The notes under the pieces: generated by a model
What the model was told of the DNA's origin: nothing
Databases searched by the model: none
What the model saw: only the letters and a program-made list of their open reading frames with translations
Program-made: the position numbers and the translations under genes
Shown: positions 45,285 to 54,718 of the stretch, piece by piece
Layout: every line of letters begins with the position of its first letter
How positions within the stretch are numbered: the stretch's first letter is position 1
NCBI RefSeq assembly: GCF_001280515.1
Contig: NZ_LBIQ01000018.1
Location: 1 to 64,000 of the forward strand
DNA from: Mangrovimonas sp. ST2L15
Lineage (GTDB): Bacteria > Bacteroidota > Bacteroidia > Flavobacteriales > Flavobacteriaceae
Direction of reading: 5' to 3'
Length of the DNA stretch: 64,000 bases

Positions 45285-46371
45285 GTTTTTCAGAAACATC
45301 CGTAAAAAACTTTTAAATAATGGTAAAAACTCAAAATATTTCAAATATGCTATTGGTGAAATTATACTTGTTGTAATTGGTATACTTATCGCGTTACAAA
45401 TAAACAACTGGAACGAAAAGCGCAATCAAACCGAATTAGGCTATCAATATTTAACCGAAATGCGCTATGAGCTACAGGATGATGTTACTATGCTCGACTA
45501 CTATATAAACGCATTGAAAAAAAGCATTGAAAACCATGAGGCTGCTTTAAACACGAAAAACATAAACACCTTACCCTTAGATAGTCTTTATATGCTTGTA
45601 TCACCTCAAAATTTAGATTTTAAGGTAAGTGAATTGACTTATAATAAAATGACCAATTTGGGTATTACCAAATTATCTAATAATGACCAGCTAAATACAA
45701 TGATTACCAATTACTATAACCAACGAGTGGTTATCCAAAAACAATCACTGGCTTACTTGTTTGAAGAGTTAATAAAATATACGGACTATTTGAAGTATCA
45801 ACAAGACTATTTTGATAGGTATCCTGTTGATGAATACCCGTCGCTTGTTAATGAAACCCCAGAAGAACACGATAGCTTAAACAGGCTAGGGCTTATAAAA
45901 TTTGCAACTTCATCTAGAGGAAGAAAGCTCATCATTAATGATTTAGGCAGTAAACAGTATGCATTAAATGGTTTGGAATATTTTCAAGGTGCCACAGTCG
46001 CCTTATTAAATGCTGTTTACAATGAACTAAAACAGCAAGACCCTACTATAGACCCTTTACCTGATTTACCCCAAGAATTTAATTTTAAAGCCTTTGAGCT
46101 ACCCGAAGCTATTCTAAAACAGTACGTTGGACGATATGAGTCAACTAAAGAAAACTATGTGTTAATAGTATTTGAAAAGGGTAAACTCATTTTAAGTTAT
46201 TATAATGAAGATGGCGGCAACTTACTTAATAATGAAATTTTGCCTTACGAAACGGATAAATTTTATATAGAAAAATATTTTCAAAAAGTATATTTTAAAA
46301 AGGAAAAAGGTAACATAAAAAGTCTTGCTTTTAATCAAAATGGGGAAAGGGAGTATAAAAAAATTAACTAA
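45277..46371 (+). CDS. DUF6090 family membrane protein, array copy 2, with extra C-terminal domain
   Basis: A 364-residue member of the array. The leader (IKFFRNIRKKLLNNGKNS), helix (GEIILVVIGILIALQINNWN) and helical domain (to about 265) match the other copies. The extra 90 residues at the end begin LKQYVGRYESTKENYVLIV and continue in short beta strands. This resembles the DUF3471-like small barrel found at the C-terminus of some beta-lactamase-family proteins. The extension is unique within this array. It starts inside the end of copy 1 and stops five bases before copy 3. Confidence 0.82.
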   Translation: MIKFFRNIRKKLLNNGKNSKYFKYAIGEIILVVIGILIALQINNWNEKRNQTELGYQYLTEMRYELQDDVTMLDYYINALKKSIENHEAALNTKNINTLPLDSLYMLVSPQNLDFKVSELTYNKMTNLGITKLSNNDQLNTMITNYYNQRVVIQKQSLAYLFEELIKYTDYLKYQQDYFDRYPVDEYPSLVNETPEEHDSLNRLGLIKFATSSRGRKLIINDLGSKQYALNGLEYFQGATVALLNAVYNELKQQDPTIDPLPDLPQEFNFKAFELPEAILKQYVGRYESTKENYVLIVFEKGKLILSYYNEDGGNLLNNEILPYETDKFYIEKYFQKVYFKKEKGNIKSLAFNQNGEREYKKIN

Positions 46372-46375
46372 TACT

Positions 46376-47122
46376 ATGATAAAGCTCTTTAGAAACATAC
46401 GTCAAAAGCTTGCTGCAGAAAACAAATTTATGGCCTATTCCAGGTATGCCATAGGTGAAATAGTGCTTGTTGTGATTGGGATTCTCATTGCCTTAAGTAT
46501 CAATAACTGGAATTCTCAAAAGAAATTACGAGGAGAGGAATTGAACATGCTCAACGAAATAAAATTAAACCTCAAAACCTGTAAGGAGGAGCTACAATAT
46601 ACTTTAAAAAGCAACAAACAATTTGAAAACAACTATATACTGTTACTAGAACATATTGAAGGCAAACGCCCCTATAAACCCGAACTAGACACTATTTTTT
46701 CACAAGTGCATGCCTGGCAATCTCCCTATTTAACCTACTCAGCTTATGAAACATTGAAGTCTAAAGGTGCCGACATTATCCAAAACGATTCGTTAAGAAT
46801 TCAAATTATCAACATTTACGAAAGTGCCTTTACTTACTTATCCAAAGACTGGGATCAGTCTGAATGGCGTGATAGCCAGTCTGTGGTTGTGCCCTATTTT
46901 GTAAAACATTTTGCTCGGGATATTGATTCCCTTAAAGCAAAACCTATAGATTATGATGCCCTTATTGCAGATCCTGAGTTCGCAAATATCCTTAGAAAGC
47001 TAATTACTAACAGGAAATGGGGAAATAATGCTTGTGAAGGGATTAGTAATTACTTAGATACTGTTGTAGCAAATATTGACAAAGAACTGGAGACCAGAGG
47101 ATTTAAAAGTGATACCCAATGA
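46376..47122 (+). CDS. DUF6090 family membrane protein, array copy 3
   Basis: A 248-residue copy. The ATG at 46376 opens the conserved leader (IKLFRNIRQKLAAENKFM), which is the most divergent of the four: LAAENKFMAYSRY replaces the usual GK..NY.KY. The membrane helix GEIVLVVIGILIALSINNWN is intact. The extramembrane part is helical and begins QKKLRGEELNMLNEIK. An in-frame upstream start at 46325 lies inside copy 2 and is rejected. Function unknown. Confidence 0.83.
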   Translation: MIKLFRNIRQKLAAENKFMAYSRYAIGEIVLVVIGILIALSINNWNSQKKLRGEELNMLNEIKLNLKTCKEELQYTLKSNKQFENNYILLLEHIEGKRPYKPELDTIFSQVHAWQSPYLTYSAYETLKSKGADIIQNDSLRIQIINIYESAFTYLSKDWDQSEWRDSQSVVVPYFVKHFARDIDSLKAKPIDYDALIADPEFANILRKLITNRKWGNNACEGISNYLDTVVANIDKELETRGFKSDTQ

Positions 47123-47184
47123 ACGGCATTGACATTGTTATCGTTTTTGCAGTTATCCTATTTGCCAGATTGGGCTTAGGTTAA
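47119..47184 (+). CDS. Possible 21-residue membrane peptide between array copies
   Basis: An ATGA overlap with the stop of array copy 3 opens a 21-codon frame, MNGIDIVIVFAVILFARLGLG. The product is almost wholly one hydrophobic helix. The overlap is the same type that couples the neighbouring genes. It may be a small membrane peptide, the relic of another copy, or chance. Low confidence. Confidence 0.25.
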   Translation: MNGIDIVIVFAVILFARLGLG

Positions 47185-47232
47185 TTAGTAAGTATTTTGA
47201 AATGAAAAAGAGTGATAAAAAGGAAGAAGAGC

Positions 47233-48012
47233 ATGATTAAATTCTTTAGTACTATCAGGAAAAGACTTCTTGGTGAAGGCAAAACCACCAACTATCTAAA
47301 ATACGCTATTGGCGAAATTGTACTCGTCGTTATTGGTATTTTGATTGCACTTCAAATAAACAATTGGAATGAACATAGAAAAGAACTTCGAAAAGAATCG
47401 GCAATTGTAAAAGAACTGTACAAAGAATTGCAGCAAAACTTAAAAGTAACCACGAAACACAAGGAACAAATTGAAAAAATAAACCAAGAAGTACTTTTCC
47501 TACTTAATATAAGTGATGATTCGCTAAAGTCATTAACCAACAAGGAGCTAAACCAACATATTTTTAAATCTTCTAAAATTATAGGTTTCACACCAATTAA
47601 TCAAAAATTGAATAGAATATTGGGTATTGAAAATTTTGGTTTTAGTCATTCTAAAACGCTTCTAAACGAATTTCAGGATTACAATAATTCCATAAAAGAT
47701 ATTTCTGCAATGAACTTATCGGCTGTTGATGTATTTAGAAATAAGTTAGTTCCATTTTTAAGCAATAACGTTAGCATAAAAAATTTGATGCATGAAATTT
47801 ACCCTAACAAAATTTCCAAAAGTGACAATTATGTTGATCTTAGACCCATTATTAAATCTTTGGCATTTGAAAATCTGTATGCCGATTTTTTTGCTAGCTA
47901 CGCTTCTTATATTTTCACTTTAGAGCATAATATTGATTTAATCGATGACTTGATAAAACATATCGAAAAAGCCTACCCAACAGTTATCTCAACCAAAAAC
48001 ACTGGTTCATGA
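47233..48012 (+). CDS. DUF6090 family membrane protein, array copy 4
   Basis: A 259-residue copy. The ATG at 47233 starts IKFFSTIRKRLLGEGKTT, followed by the helix GEIVLVVIGILIALQINNWN and a lysine/glutamate-rich coiled-coil region (EHRKELRKESAIVKELYKELQQ). A GTG at 47212 in the same frame would add seven basic residues and is less likely, as the other copies begin at the same M-I-K. The stop codon TGA overlaps the ATG of a fifth, broken copy. Confidence 0.83.
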   Translation: MIKFFSTIRKRLLGEGKTTNYLKYAIGEIVLVVIGILIALQINNWNEHRKELRKESAIVKELYKELQQNLKVTTKHKEQIEKINQEVLFLLNISDDSLKSLTNKELNQHIFKSSKIIGFTPINQKLNRILGIENFGFSHSKTLLNEFQDYNNSIKDISAMNLSAVDVFRNKLVPFLSNNVSIKNLMHEIYPNKISKSDNYVDLRPIIKSLAFENLYADFFASYASYIFTLEHNIDLIDDLIKHIEKAYPTVISTKNTGS

Positions 48013-48105
48013 TTAAATTTTTCAGGAACATTCGGAAATAGCTTATCAATGAAGGTAAAACTTCCAGATATTATTGAGTCATTAATTCAAAATTTAGAAA
48101 AGTAG
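48009..48105 (+). pseudogene. Relic of a fifth DUF6090 gene with large internal deletion
   Basis: The 97 bases start with an ATG overlapping copy 4 and encode MIKFFRNIRK, then a TAG, then LINEGKTSRYY. This is the family leader, closest to copy 1 (LINQGKTS); the TAG stands where copy 1 has CAG, so one C-to-T change explains it. After TATTATT the reading frame shifts and the remaining bases read IESLIQNLEK-stop, which looks like the end of a DUF6090 coiled coil. About 650-700 bases of the middle are missing. It cannot make a functional protein. Confidence 0.7.
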
Positions 48106-48230
48106 GCATCATAAACCATTTCAATATTTGATTAGGGTTACGAATCTCAAGTAAAGTTTGAGTATTTTAACTTAATTGTAAAATACCGTTTACCAGCGTC
48201 TATATGTTTCCATACACATATTGAAAAAAC

Positions 48231-48263
48231 CGTAAAAACAACCAAACAAAATCCCTACATTTG
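48231..48263 (+). promoter_or_regulatory. Consensus Bacteroidetes promoter for ychF
   Basis: TTG at 48231-48233 and TACATTTG at 48256-48263 match the -33 and -7 elements with 22 bases between. Transcription would begin about 18 bases before the ychF ATG. Confidence 0.7.
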
Positions 48264-48287
48264 CACCCGTAAAAAACGTCATAATAC

Positions 48288-49382
48288 ATGAAAGCAGGAA
48301 TTGTAGGATTACCTAATGTTGGAAAATCAACCTTATTCAATTGTTTGTCCAATGCTAAAGCACAAAGTGCCAACTTCCCATTTTGTACCATTGAACCTAA
48401 TATAGGGGTGGTAAATGTACCCGATCCAAGATTGCGTAAACTGGAAGAATTGGTTAAACCAGAACGTGTTATTCCTGCAACAGTGGAGATTGTTGATATT
48501 GCAGGTTTGGTAAAGGGAGCAAGTAAAGGAGAAGGATTGGGAAATCAATTCTTAGCAAATATTCGTGAGACGGATGCCATACTTCATGTGTTGCGTTGTT
48601 TTGACAACGAAAACATTGTTCATGTGGATGGCAACGTGAATCCTATTAGGGATAAGGAAACCATTGATATGGAGCTGCAATTGAAGGATCTTGAAACAGT
48701 AGACAAAAAGCTTGAAAAAGTTAAACGTGCGGCTAGAACTGGAAATAAAGAAGCTCAAGCTGAAGAGGCTGTGTTGTTAAAGATCAAGGAGGGATTGGAA
48801 TCTGGCATTTCTGTTAGAGCATTGGAATTTGGAGAAGATGAGTATGAGGACTATGTAAAACCAAGTCAGTTCATTACAGATAAACCTGTTTTATATGTGT
48901 GTAATGTAGATGAAGGATCAGCAGTTTCAGGTAATACTTATGTGGAACAGGTTAGAGAAGCTGTGAAGAATGAAAATGCCGAAATTCTTGTGTTAGCTGT
49001 AGGTACAGAAGCTGATATTAACGAATTGGAAGATTTTGATGAGCGCCAGATGTTTTTACAGGACATCGGGTTGGATGAACCAGGTTCTTCTAAGTTAATT
49101 CGTTCAGCTTATAAGCTATTGAACCAACAAACTTATTTTACTGCAGGAGTGAAGGAAGTTAGAGCATGGACCGTATCCATTGGTGCAACAGCGCCACAAG
49201 CAGCAGGAGTGATTCATACTGATTTTGAAAAAGGTTTTATTCGTGCTGAAGTCATAGGTTATGATGATTATGTATCTTTTGGTAGTGAGGCTAAAGTTAA
49301 AGAAGCAGGTAAAATGCGCGTTGAAGGAAAAAATTACATTGTAAAAGATGGCGATGTCATGCACTTCTTGTTTAACGTTTAG
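48288..49382 (+). CDS. ychF: Redox-regulated ATPase YchF
   Basis: A 364-residue Obg-family P-loop NTPase that hydrolyses ATP in place of GTP and binds ribosomes. G1 is GLPNVGKSTLFN, G3 is DIAGLVKGASKGEGLGNQFL, and the G4 position reads YVCNVDEG, not NKxD, as expected for YchF. A coiled coil (about 130-165) is followed by the TGS domain with FTAGVKEVRAWTV and DGDVMHFLFNV at the C-terminus. It is monocistronic with its own promoter and terminator. Confidence 0.97.
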   Translation: MKAGIVGLPNVGKSTLFNCLSNAKAQSANFPFCTIEPNIGVVNVPDPRLRKLEELVKPERVIPATVEIVDIAGLVKGASKGEGLGNQFLANIRETDAILHVLRCFDNENIVHVDGNVNPIRDKETIDMELQLKDLETVDKKLEKVKRAARTGNKEAQAEEAVLLKIKEGLESGISVRALEFGEDEYEDYVKPSQFITDKPVLYVCNVDEGSAVSGNTYVEQVREAVKNENAEILVLAVGTEADINELEDFDERQMFLQDIGLDEPGSSKLIRSAYKLLNQQTYFTAGVKEVRAWTVSIGATAPQAAGVIHTDFEKGFIRAEVIGYDDYVSFGSEAKVKEAGKMRVEGKNYIVKDGDVMHFLFNV

Positions 49383-49403
49383 AAATTAAAATATAAATAT
49401 TAC

Positions 49404-49437
49404 AGGCCCATGTTATTAACGACATGGGCCTTTTTAT
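49404..49437 (+). terminator. Terminator after ychF
   Basis: AGGCCCATGT / ACATGGGCCT perfect stem (49404-49413 with 49422-49431), 8-base loop, then TTTTATT. Confidence 0.9.
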
Positions 49438-49522
49438 TGTTAATTACTTTACATCATCCAGGTTTCATTTTTTATGGGGTTATATTATATTAGCAACGAT
49501 TCACTAACTTTTGCTCGTTTCT

Positions 49523-51382
49523 ATGCCTGAAAATACCCAATATACCGAAGATAATATTCGTTCACTCGATTGGAAGGAACATATCCGTATGCGTCCCGGT
49601 ATGTATATCGGAAAATTAGGTGATGGTTCCTCGCAGGATGATGGGATTTACATCTTGGTTAAAGAGGTGCTTGACAATTCCATTGACGAATATGTCATGG
49701 GATCTGGAAAGACCATCGAAATATCTATTCAAGGCAACAAAGTGATTGTACGAGATTACGGAAGAGGAATCCCCTTAGGTAAGGTGGTCGATGTGGTTTC
49801 AAAAATGAACACCGGTGGAAAATATGACACCCGAGCATTTAAAAAATCAGTAGGATTAAATGGGGTAGGTACCAAAGCCGTTAACGCCCTTTCTACTTAT
49901 TTTAGAGTAGAATCAACCAGGGATGGTAAATCGGCTTCTGCCGAATTTGAGCAAGGGGAATTAATGAATGAGGAAACACTTGATGAAACCTCTAGAAGAC
50001 GCGGTACCAAGGTGTCTTTTATTCCCGATGAAACCATTTTTAAAAATTACAAATTCAGGAATGAATACGTAGAGCGTATGTTGAAAAACTACGTGTATTT
50101 GAATCCCGGTTTGACGATTGTTTTTAATGGTGAAAAATTCTACAGTGAAAATGGACTAAAAGACTTACTGGAAGAAAACATCAATGATTCTGATAAGATT
50201 TATCCAATCATTCACCTCAAAGGGGATGATATAGAAGTAGCCTTAACACACCATAAAACCCAGTATAGTGAGGAATATCATTCATTTGTCAATGGTCAAA
50301 ACACCACTCAGGGAGGAACGCATTTAGCGGCGTTTCGTGAAGCATTGGTAAAAACGGTTAGAGAATTCTACGGAAAGAATTTTGACGCAGCCGATATTAG
50401 AAAATCGGTCGTTTCTGCTATTTCCATTAAAGTTATGGAGCCCGTTTTTGAAAGTCAGACCAAAACCAAGTTGGGATCAACCGACATGGGAGGAAAATTG
50501 CCAACGGTAAGAACTTATGTCAACGACTTTTTAAAGACCCATTTGGATAACTTTCTCCATAAAAATCCAGAAACGGCAGATAAACTGCAACGTAAAATAC
50601 TTCAGGCTGAACGGGAGCGAAAGGAACTTTCAGGAATCAGAAAATTAGCAAAAGAGCGTGCTAAAAAGGCCAGTCTTCACAATAAAAAATTAAGAGATTG
50701 TCGGGTACATTTTGGTGACCTAAAGAATGATAGAAGACTGGAAACTACTTTGTTTATTACCGAGGGAGATTCTGCATCAGGAAGTATAACCAAATCTCGA
50801 GATGTGAACACTCAAGCCGTGTTTAGTTTAAGAGGGAAACCCTTAAACTCTTATGGGATGAGTAAAAAGATTGTTTATGAAAATGAAGAATTTAATTTGC
50901 TCCAGGCTGCTTTAAACATAGAAGAATCCATGGAGGATTTAAGGTACAATAACATTGTTATTGCTACGGATGCCGATGTGGATGGCATGCACATTAGATT
51001 ACTATTGATTACCTTCTTTTTACAGTTCTTTCCAGAACTTATTAAAGAAGGGCATTTATATATTTTGCAAACACCATTATTCAGAGTAAGAAATAAAAAG
51101 AAAACCTATTACTGTTATACAGAACAAGAACGTGTTGATGCTATTGAGGAACTAAAACCTAAACCAGAAATCACTCGATTTAAAGGGCTTGGTGAAATAT
51201 CCCCAGATGAGTTTAAGAACTTCATTGGAGAAGATATTCGTTTGGATCCTGTTATGTTAGATAAGGATATGTCCATTGAAGAGCTTTTGGCTTTCTATAT
51301 GGGCAAGAATACGCCAGACCGCCAAGATTTCATTATAAATAATTTGAAAGTGGAGTTGGATGTAGTGGAGGAGAAGGCATGA
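49523..51382 (+). CDS. parE: DNA topoisomerase IV subunit B
   Basis: A 619-residue type IIA topoisomerase ATPase subunit. The GHKL ATPase has [15 protein letters not shown] and [11 protein letters not shown], then the [14 protein letters not shown] loop. The TOPRIM domain has [13 protein letters not shown] with [10 protein letters not shown] and [13 protein letters not shown]. The length is that of the compact ParE/GyrB class without the gyrase insertion. The pairing with a ParC-like gene 680 bases downstream decides topoisomerase IV over gyrase. The ATG at 49523 is preferred over the TTG at 49511, as it opens on the family N-terminus. Confidence 0.93.
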   Translation: MPENTQYTEDNIRSLDWKEHIRMRPGMYIGKLGDGSSQDDGIYILVKEVLDNSIDEYVMGSGKTIEISIQGNKVIVRDYGRGIPLGKVVDVVSKMNTGGKYDTRAFKKSVGLNGVGTKAVNALSTYFRVESTRDGKSASAEFEQGELMNEETLDETSRRRGTKVSFIPDETIFKNYKFRNEYVERMLKNYVYLNPGLTIVFNGEKFYSENGLKDLLEENINDSDKIYPIIHLKGDDIEVALTHHKTQYSEEYHSFVNGQNTTQGGTHLAAFREALVKTVREFYGKNFDAADIRKSVVSAISIKVMEPVFESQTKTKLGSTDMGGKLPTVRTYVNDFLKTHLDNFLHKNPETADKLQRKILQAERERKELSGIRKLAKERAKKASLHNKKLRDCRVHFGDLKNDRRLETTLFITEGDSASGSITKSRDVNTQAVFSLRGKPLNSYGMSKKIVYENEEFNLLQAALNIEESMEDLRYNNIVIATDADVDGMHIRLLLITFFLQFFPELIKEGHLYILQTPLFRVRNKKKTYYCYTEQERVDAIEELKPKPEITRFKGLGEISPDEFKNFIGEDIRLDPVMLDKDMSIEELLAFYMGKNTPDRQDFIINNLKVELDVVEEKA

Positions 51383-51873
51383 GAACCAACAATGCTAAAG
51401 TGAGGAATGTTATTGTTTCTGTATATTTTATACTGATTGTTGCAGGCATTCTTCTCACTGTAGTTTTTAAAGCATTTAGTGATTTGTCAAAGAATCCTTT
51501 GGTTACCTCTTTGGTAATAACGGTGGTTTTTAGCCTTATTTTCTTTTTGTTTCATTTCATTTCAAAATATTTTGAATACGACAGTGATGGTATGAAGGTT
51601 GTAATAACAAACAAAGGATTGCTATTGGCAGATCATTTTAATTATCGGGAAAAAACCGTAGATTTTGATAAACGCCAATTAGCAGGATTTAAGTTCAGAA
51701 ATTTTATATTTTATAAAACCTTGGTTGTTTATTTAAAAAGTGATCGCGGCAACCATAAATCGGAAAGTTTTAATGTGACTTTAGTCGCAAGAAAAAAACG
51801 GAAATATATCAAGCAATCTTTAAGCAAGATTATTAAACTTAACGCTAAAGCCCTTGAATCAGAAAAAAATTAA
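51379..51873 (+). CDS. Two-helix membrane protein between parE and parC, unknown
   Basis: A 164-residue protein with two hydrophobic helices (about 10-31 and 41-64) followed by a soluble basic domain ([23 protein letters not shown], then [24 protein letters not shown]). The second part resembles a small PH-like barrel with a C-terminal helix. I do not recognise a named family. Its ATG overlaps the parE stop by four bases (ATGA), so it is co-translated with parE. Confidence 0.75.
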   Translation: MRTNNAKVRNVIVSVYFILIVAGILLTVVFKAFSDLSKNPLVTSLVITVVFSLIFFLFHFISKYFEYDSDGMKVVITNKGLLLADHFNYREKTVDFDKRQLAGFKFRNFIFYKTLVVYLKSDRGNHKSESFNVTLVARKKRKYIKQSLSKIIKLNAKALESEKN

Positions 51874-52039
51874 AATATTTATTGTTTTTGCCACCTTTGT
51901 TTTGGCAGCGGTATATATCAGTCGAATAAATTTTGATGATTTGGGTTGGGATGAAAATTCCACGCAATATATCGGCATTACCGCTATGTTGTTGGTAGGG
52001 ATTGGCAACCTTATTCCGTTAATAAAAAAGAAAAACTAA
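51854..52039 (+). CDS. Small membrane protein, unknown
   Basis: A 61-residue protein starting at a TTG (51854) inside the end of the previous gene; no ATG precedes the first helix in this frame. Two hydrophobic segments (about 6-21 and 41-56) flank a polar loop (INFDDLGWDENSTQY) and a basic tail (LIKKKN). It is 24 bases before parC. Coding status rests on the helix pattern and its place in the operon. Confidence 0.6.
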   Translation: MNQKKIKIFIVFATFVLAAVYISRINFDDLGWDENSTQYIGITAMLLVGIGNLIPLIKKKN

Positions 52040-52063
52040 CTTACAGAAATATCAATACAATTA

Positions 52064-54718
52064 ATGAGCGAAGAAAACGATGATTTGCTGAATGAGCCCA
52101 ATGACAATCAAGAAACCATCACCAAAGTTACTGGGATGTATAAAGATTGGTTTTTGGATTATGCTTCCTATGTCATTTTAGAACGGGCTGTACCAGCTAT
52201 TGAAGATGGTTTTAAGCCTGTTCAACGCAGGATCATGCATTCCATGAAGGACTTAGATGATGGACGTTACAACAAGGTAGCTAATATCGTGGGGCACACC
52301 ATGCAATACCACCCTCATGGGGACGCCAGTATTGCAGACGCTATGGTTCAGATTGGTCAAAAGGATTTATTGATAGACACCCAAGGTAACTGGGGGAATA
52401 TTTTAACTGGAGACAGTGCAGCAGCTTCCAGATATATTGAAGCACGCCTTTCCAAATTTGCCCTAGAAGTTATTTACAATCCAAAAATCACAGAATGGCA
52501 GGCTTCGTATGATGGTCGAAGAAGGGAACCCATTAATTTGCCTGTGATGTTCCCTTTGCTATTAGCTCAAGGCGCAGAAGGTATAGCCGTTGGTTTATCC
52601 ACTAGGGTATTGCCGCATAATTTTTTGGAATTGATTGATGCTTCCATTAAACATTTAAAAGGCAAACGATTTACCATTTTTCCAGATTTCCCAACCGGAG
52701 GAATTGCTGATATGGGAGATTACAAGGATGGAAATCGCGGTGGAAAAGTAAGGGTGAGAGCTCGTATTTCGCAATACGACAAAAATACCTTGGTCATCAC
52801 TGAAATTCCTTTTGGAACCACAACATCAAGTCTTATTGATTCCATCCTTAAGGCCAATGACAAAGGGAAGATCAAGATTAAGAAAATAGAAGACAATACA
52901 GCAGCTCAAGTAGAGATTTTGGTGCATTTGCCAGCTGGTATTTCACCAGATAAAACCATAGATGCCCTTTATGCCTTTACCAATTGTGAGATGTCTATTT
53001 CTCCGTTAGGTTGTGTTATTGAAGATAATAGGCCTTTGTTTATTGGAGTTTCTGAAATGTTACGTCGCTCTACCGATAACACAGTGCAATTGCTAAAAAG
53101 CGATTTGGAAGTCCAGTTAAGTGAACTGGAAGAACAATGGCATTTTGCATCATTGGAGCGTATTTTTATTGAAAATAGGATATACCGAAATATAGAAGAG
53201 GAAGAAACCTGGGAAGGCGTTATAAAGGCTATTGACGATGGTTTAAAACCTCACATTACCCATTTAAAAAGGTCAGTAACTGAAGAGGATATCGTTAGGC
53301 TAACCGAAATCCGAATTAAAAGAATTTCCAAATTTGACATTGATAAGGCACAACAAAAAATTGAAGCTTTGGAAGGTCAAATTGCTGAAGTTAAACACCA
53401 TCTAGAACATTTAATCGATTATGCAATTGCCTATTTCAACCGATTAAAAACTAAATATGGTGAAGGGAAAGAGAGAAAGACCGAAATACGAGTGTTTGAT
53501 GACGTTGACGCTACCAAGGTAGTCATAAGAAATACCAAGCTTTACGTCAATAGAGAGGAAGGTTTCATAGGGACATCACTAAAACGTGATGAGTATGTGT
53601 GTGATTGTAGTGATATAGATGACATCATTGTTTTTACCAAGGAAGGAAAAATGATGGTCACCAAAGTGGACTCTAAAACCTTTGTAGGGAAAGATATTAT
53701 TCATGTAGCTGTCTTCAAGAAAAAAGACAAACGTACTATTTACAACATGATTTATCGTGATGGCAAAAGCGGGCCTACTTACATCAAACGTTTTGCTGTG
53801 ACTAGTATCACAAGGGATCGGGAGTATGATTTAACCAATGGCAATAAAAACTCAATGGTTTGGTATTTTTCTGCCAATCCGAATGGAGAGGCCGAAGTTG
53901 TCACTATATTCTTAAGACAAGTTGGAAGTATTAAGAAATTGAAATGGGACATGGATTTTGCCGAAATCCTTATAAAAGGAAGGAATTCCAAGGGTAATTT
54001 AGTTTCTAAATATGCGGTTAAACGCATAGACCTTAAAGAAAAGGGTGTTTCAACTTTAAAACCAAGAAAGATTTGGTTTGATGACACCGTACAAAGACTT
54101 AATGTGGATGGAAGAGGGGATTTACTAGGTGAATTTAGAGGGGAAGACCGCATATTGGTAGTTACCCAATCTGGACTAGTAAAAACCATTATCCCTGAAA
54201 TGACAGCTCACTTTGAGGATGACATGATTGTGATTGAAAAATGGCTACCTAACAAACCCCTTTCTGTTATCTATTATAATGGCGAACGCGAACTTTATTA
54301 CGTTAAACGCTTTTTGATCGAAAATGAAGGTAAGGAAGAGAGCTTTTTGCCAGACCACCCAGAGACTAAATTAGAGATTGTTTCGACTGATTGGCGTCCA
54401 TTGGCAGATATAGAATTTACTAAAGAACGAGGAAAAGACAGAAAACCAAACTTAGAATTAGATCTTGAAGAATTTATTTCAATAAAGGGAATTAATGCCA
54501 TTGGAAATCAACTTACTAAAGAAAAAATAAATCAAGTAAGCTTATTAGAGCCTTTGCCTTATGAAGCTCCAGAGGAGGTTCACGCTGATGATCTTGAAGT
54601 CATTGATGAAGAGGAAGTGAATAATTCAGAAACAGGTACAGCTAGTAATACCAACAACTCTGTAAATTCAGAAAGTGATTCGGATGCAGATGAGGAGGGG
54701 CAAACTAGTCTTTTCTAG
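52064..54718 (+). CDS. parC: DNA topoisomerase IV subunit A
   Basis: An 884-residue breakage-reunion subunit. The quinolone-region motif is FKPVQRRIMHSM (Q54-R-R), and catalytic Tyr124 is in AASRYIEARLS. A long coiled coil (about 430-480, KAQQKIEALEGQIAEVKHHLEHL) leads to a C-terminal beta-pinwheel region. The GyrA-box (Q-RRGGKG) is absent, which supports topoisomerase IV. The tail is highly acidic and ends DADEEGQTSLF. It overlaps the convergent terC gene by 14 bases. Confidence 0.95.
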   Translation: MSEENDDLLNEPNDNQETITKVTGMYKDWFLDYASYVILERAVPAIEDGFKPVQRRIMHSMKDLDDGRYNKVANIVGHTMQYHPHGDASIADAMVQIGQKDLLIDTQGNWGNILTGDSAAASRYIEARLSKFALEVIYNPKITEWQASYDGRRREPINLPVMFPLLLAQGAEGIAVGLSTRVLPHNFLELIDASIKHLKGKRFTIFPDFPTGGIADMGDYKDGNRGGKVRVRARISQYDKNTLVITEIPFGTTTSSLIDSILKANDKGKIKIKKIEDNTAAQVEILVHLPAGISPDKTIDALYAFTNCEMSISPLGCVIEDNRPLFIGVSEMLRRSTDNTVQLLKSDLEVQLSELEEQWHFASLERIFIENRIYRNIEEEETWEGVIKAIDDGLKPHITHLKRSVTEEDIVRLTEIRIKRISKFDIDKAQQKIEALEGQIAEVKHHLEHLIDYAIAYFNRLKTKYGEGKERKTEIRVFDDVDATKVVIRNTKLYVNREEGFIGTSLKRDEYVCDCSDIDDIIVFTKEGKMMVTKVDSKTFVGKDIIHVAVFKKKDKRTIYNMIYRDGKSGPTYIKRFAVTSITRDREYDLTNGNKNSMVWYFSANPNGEAEVVTIFLRQVGSIKKLKWDMDFAEILIKGRNSKGNLVSKYAVKRIDLKEKGVSTLKPRKIWFDDTVQRLNVDGRGDLLGEFRGEDRILVVTQSGLVKTIIPEMTAHFEDDMIVIEKWLPNKPLSVIYYNGERELYYVKRFLIENEGKEESFLPDHPETKLEIVSTDWRPLADIEFTKERGKDRKPNLELDLEEFISIKGINAIGNQLTKEKINQVSLLEPLPYEAPEEVHADDLEVIDEEEVNNSETGTASNTNNSVNSESDSDADEEGQTSLF

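Noticed and set aside
47212-47232. GTG start extending DUF6090 copy 4 by seven residues
   Set aside because: All other copies begin at the equivalent M-I-K, so the ATG at 47233 is preferred.
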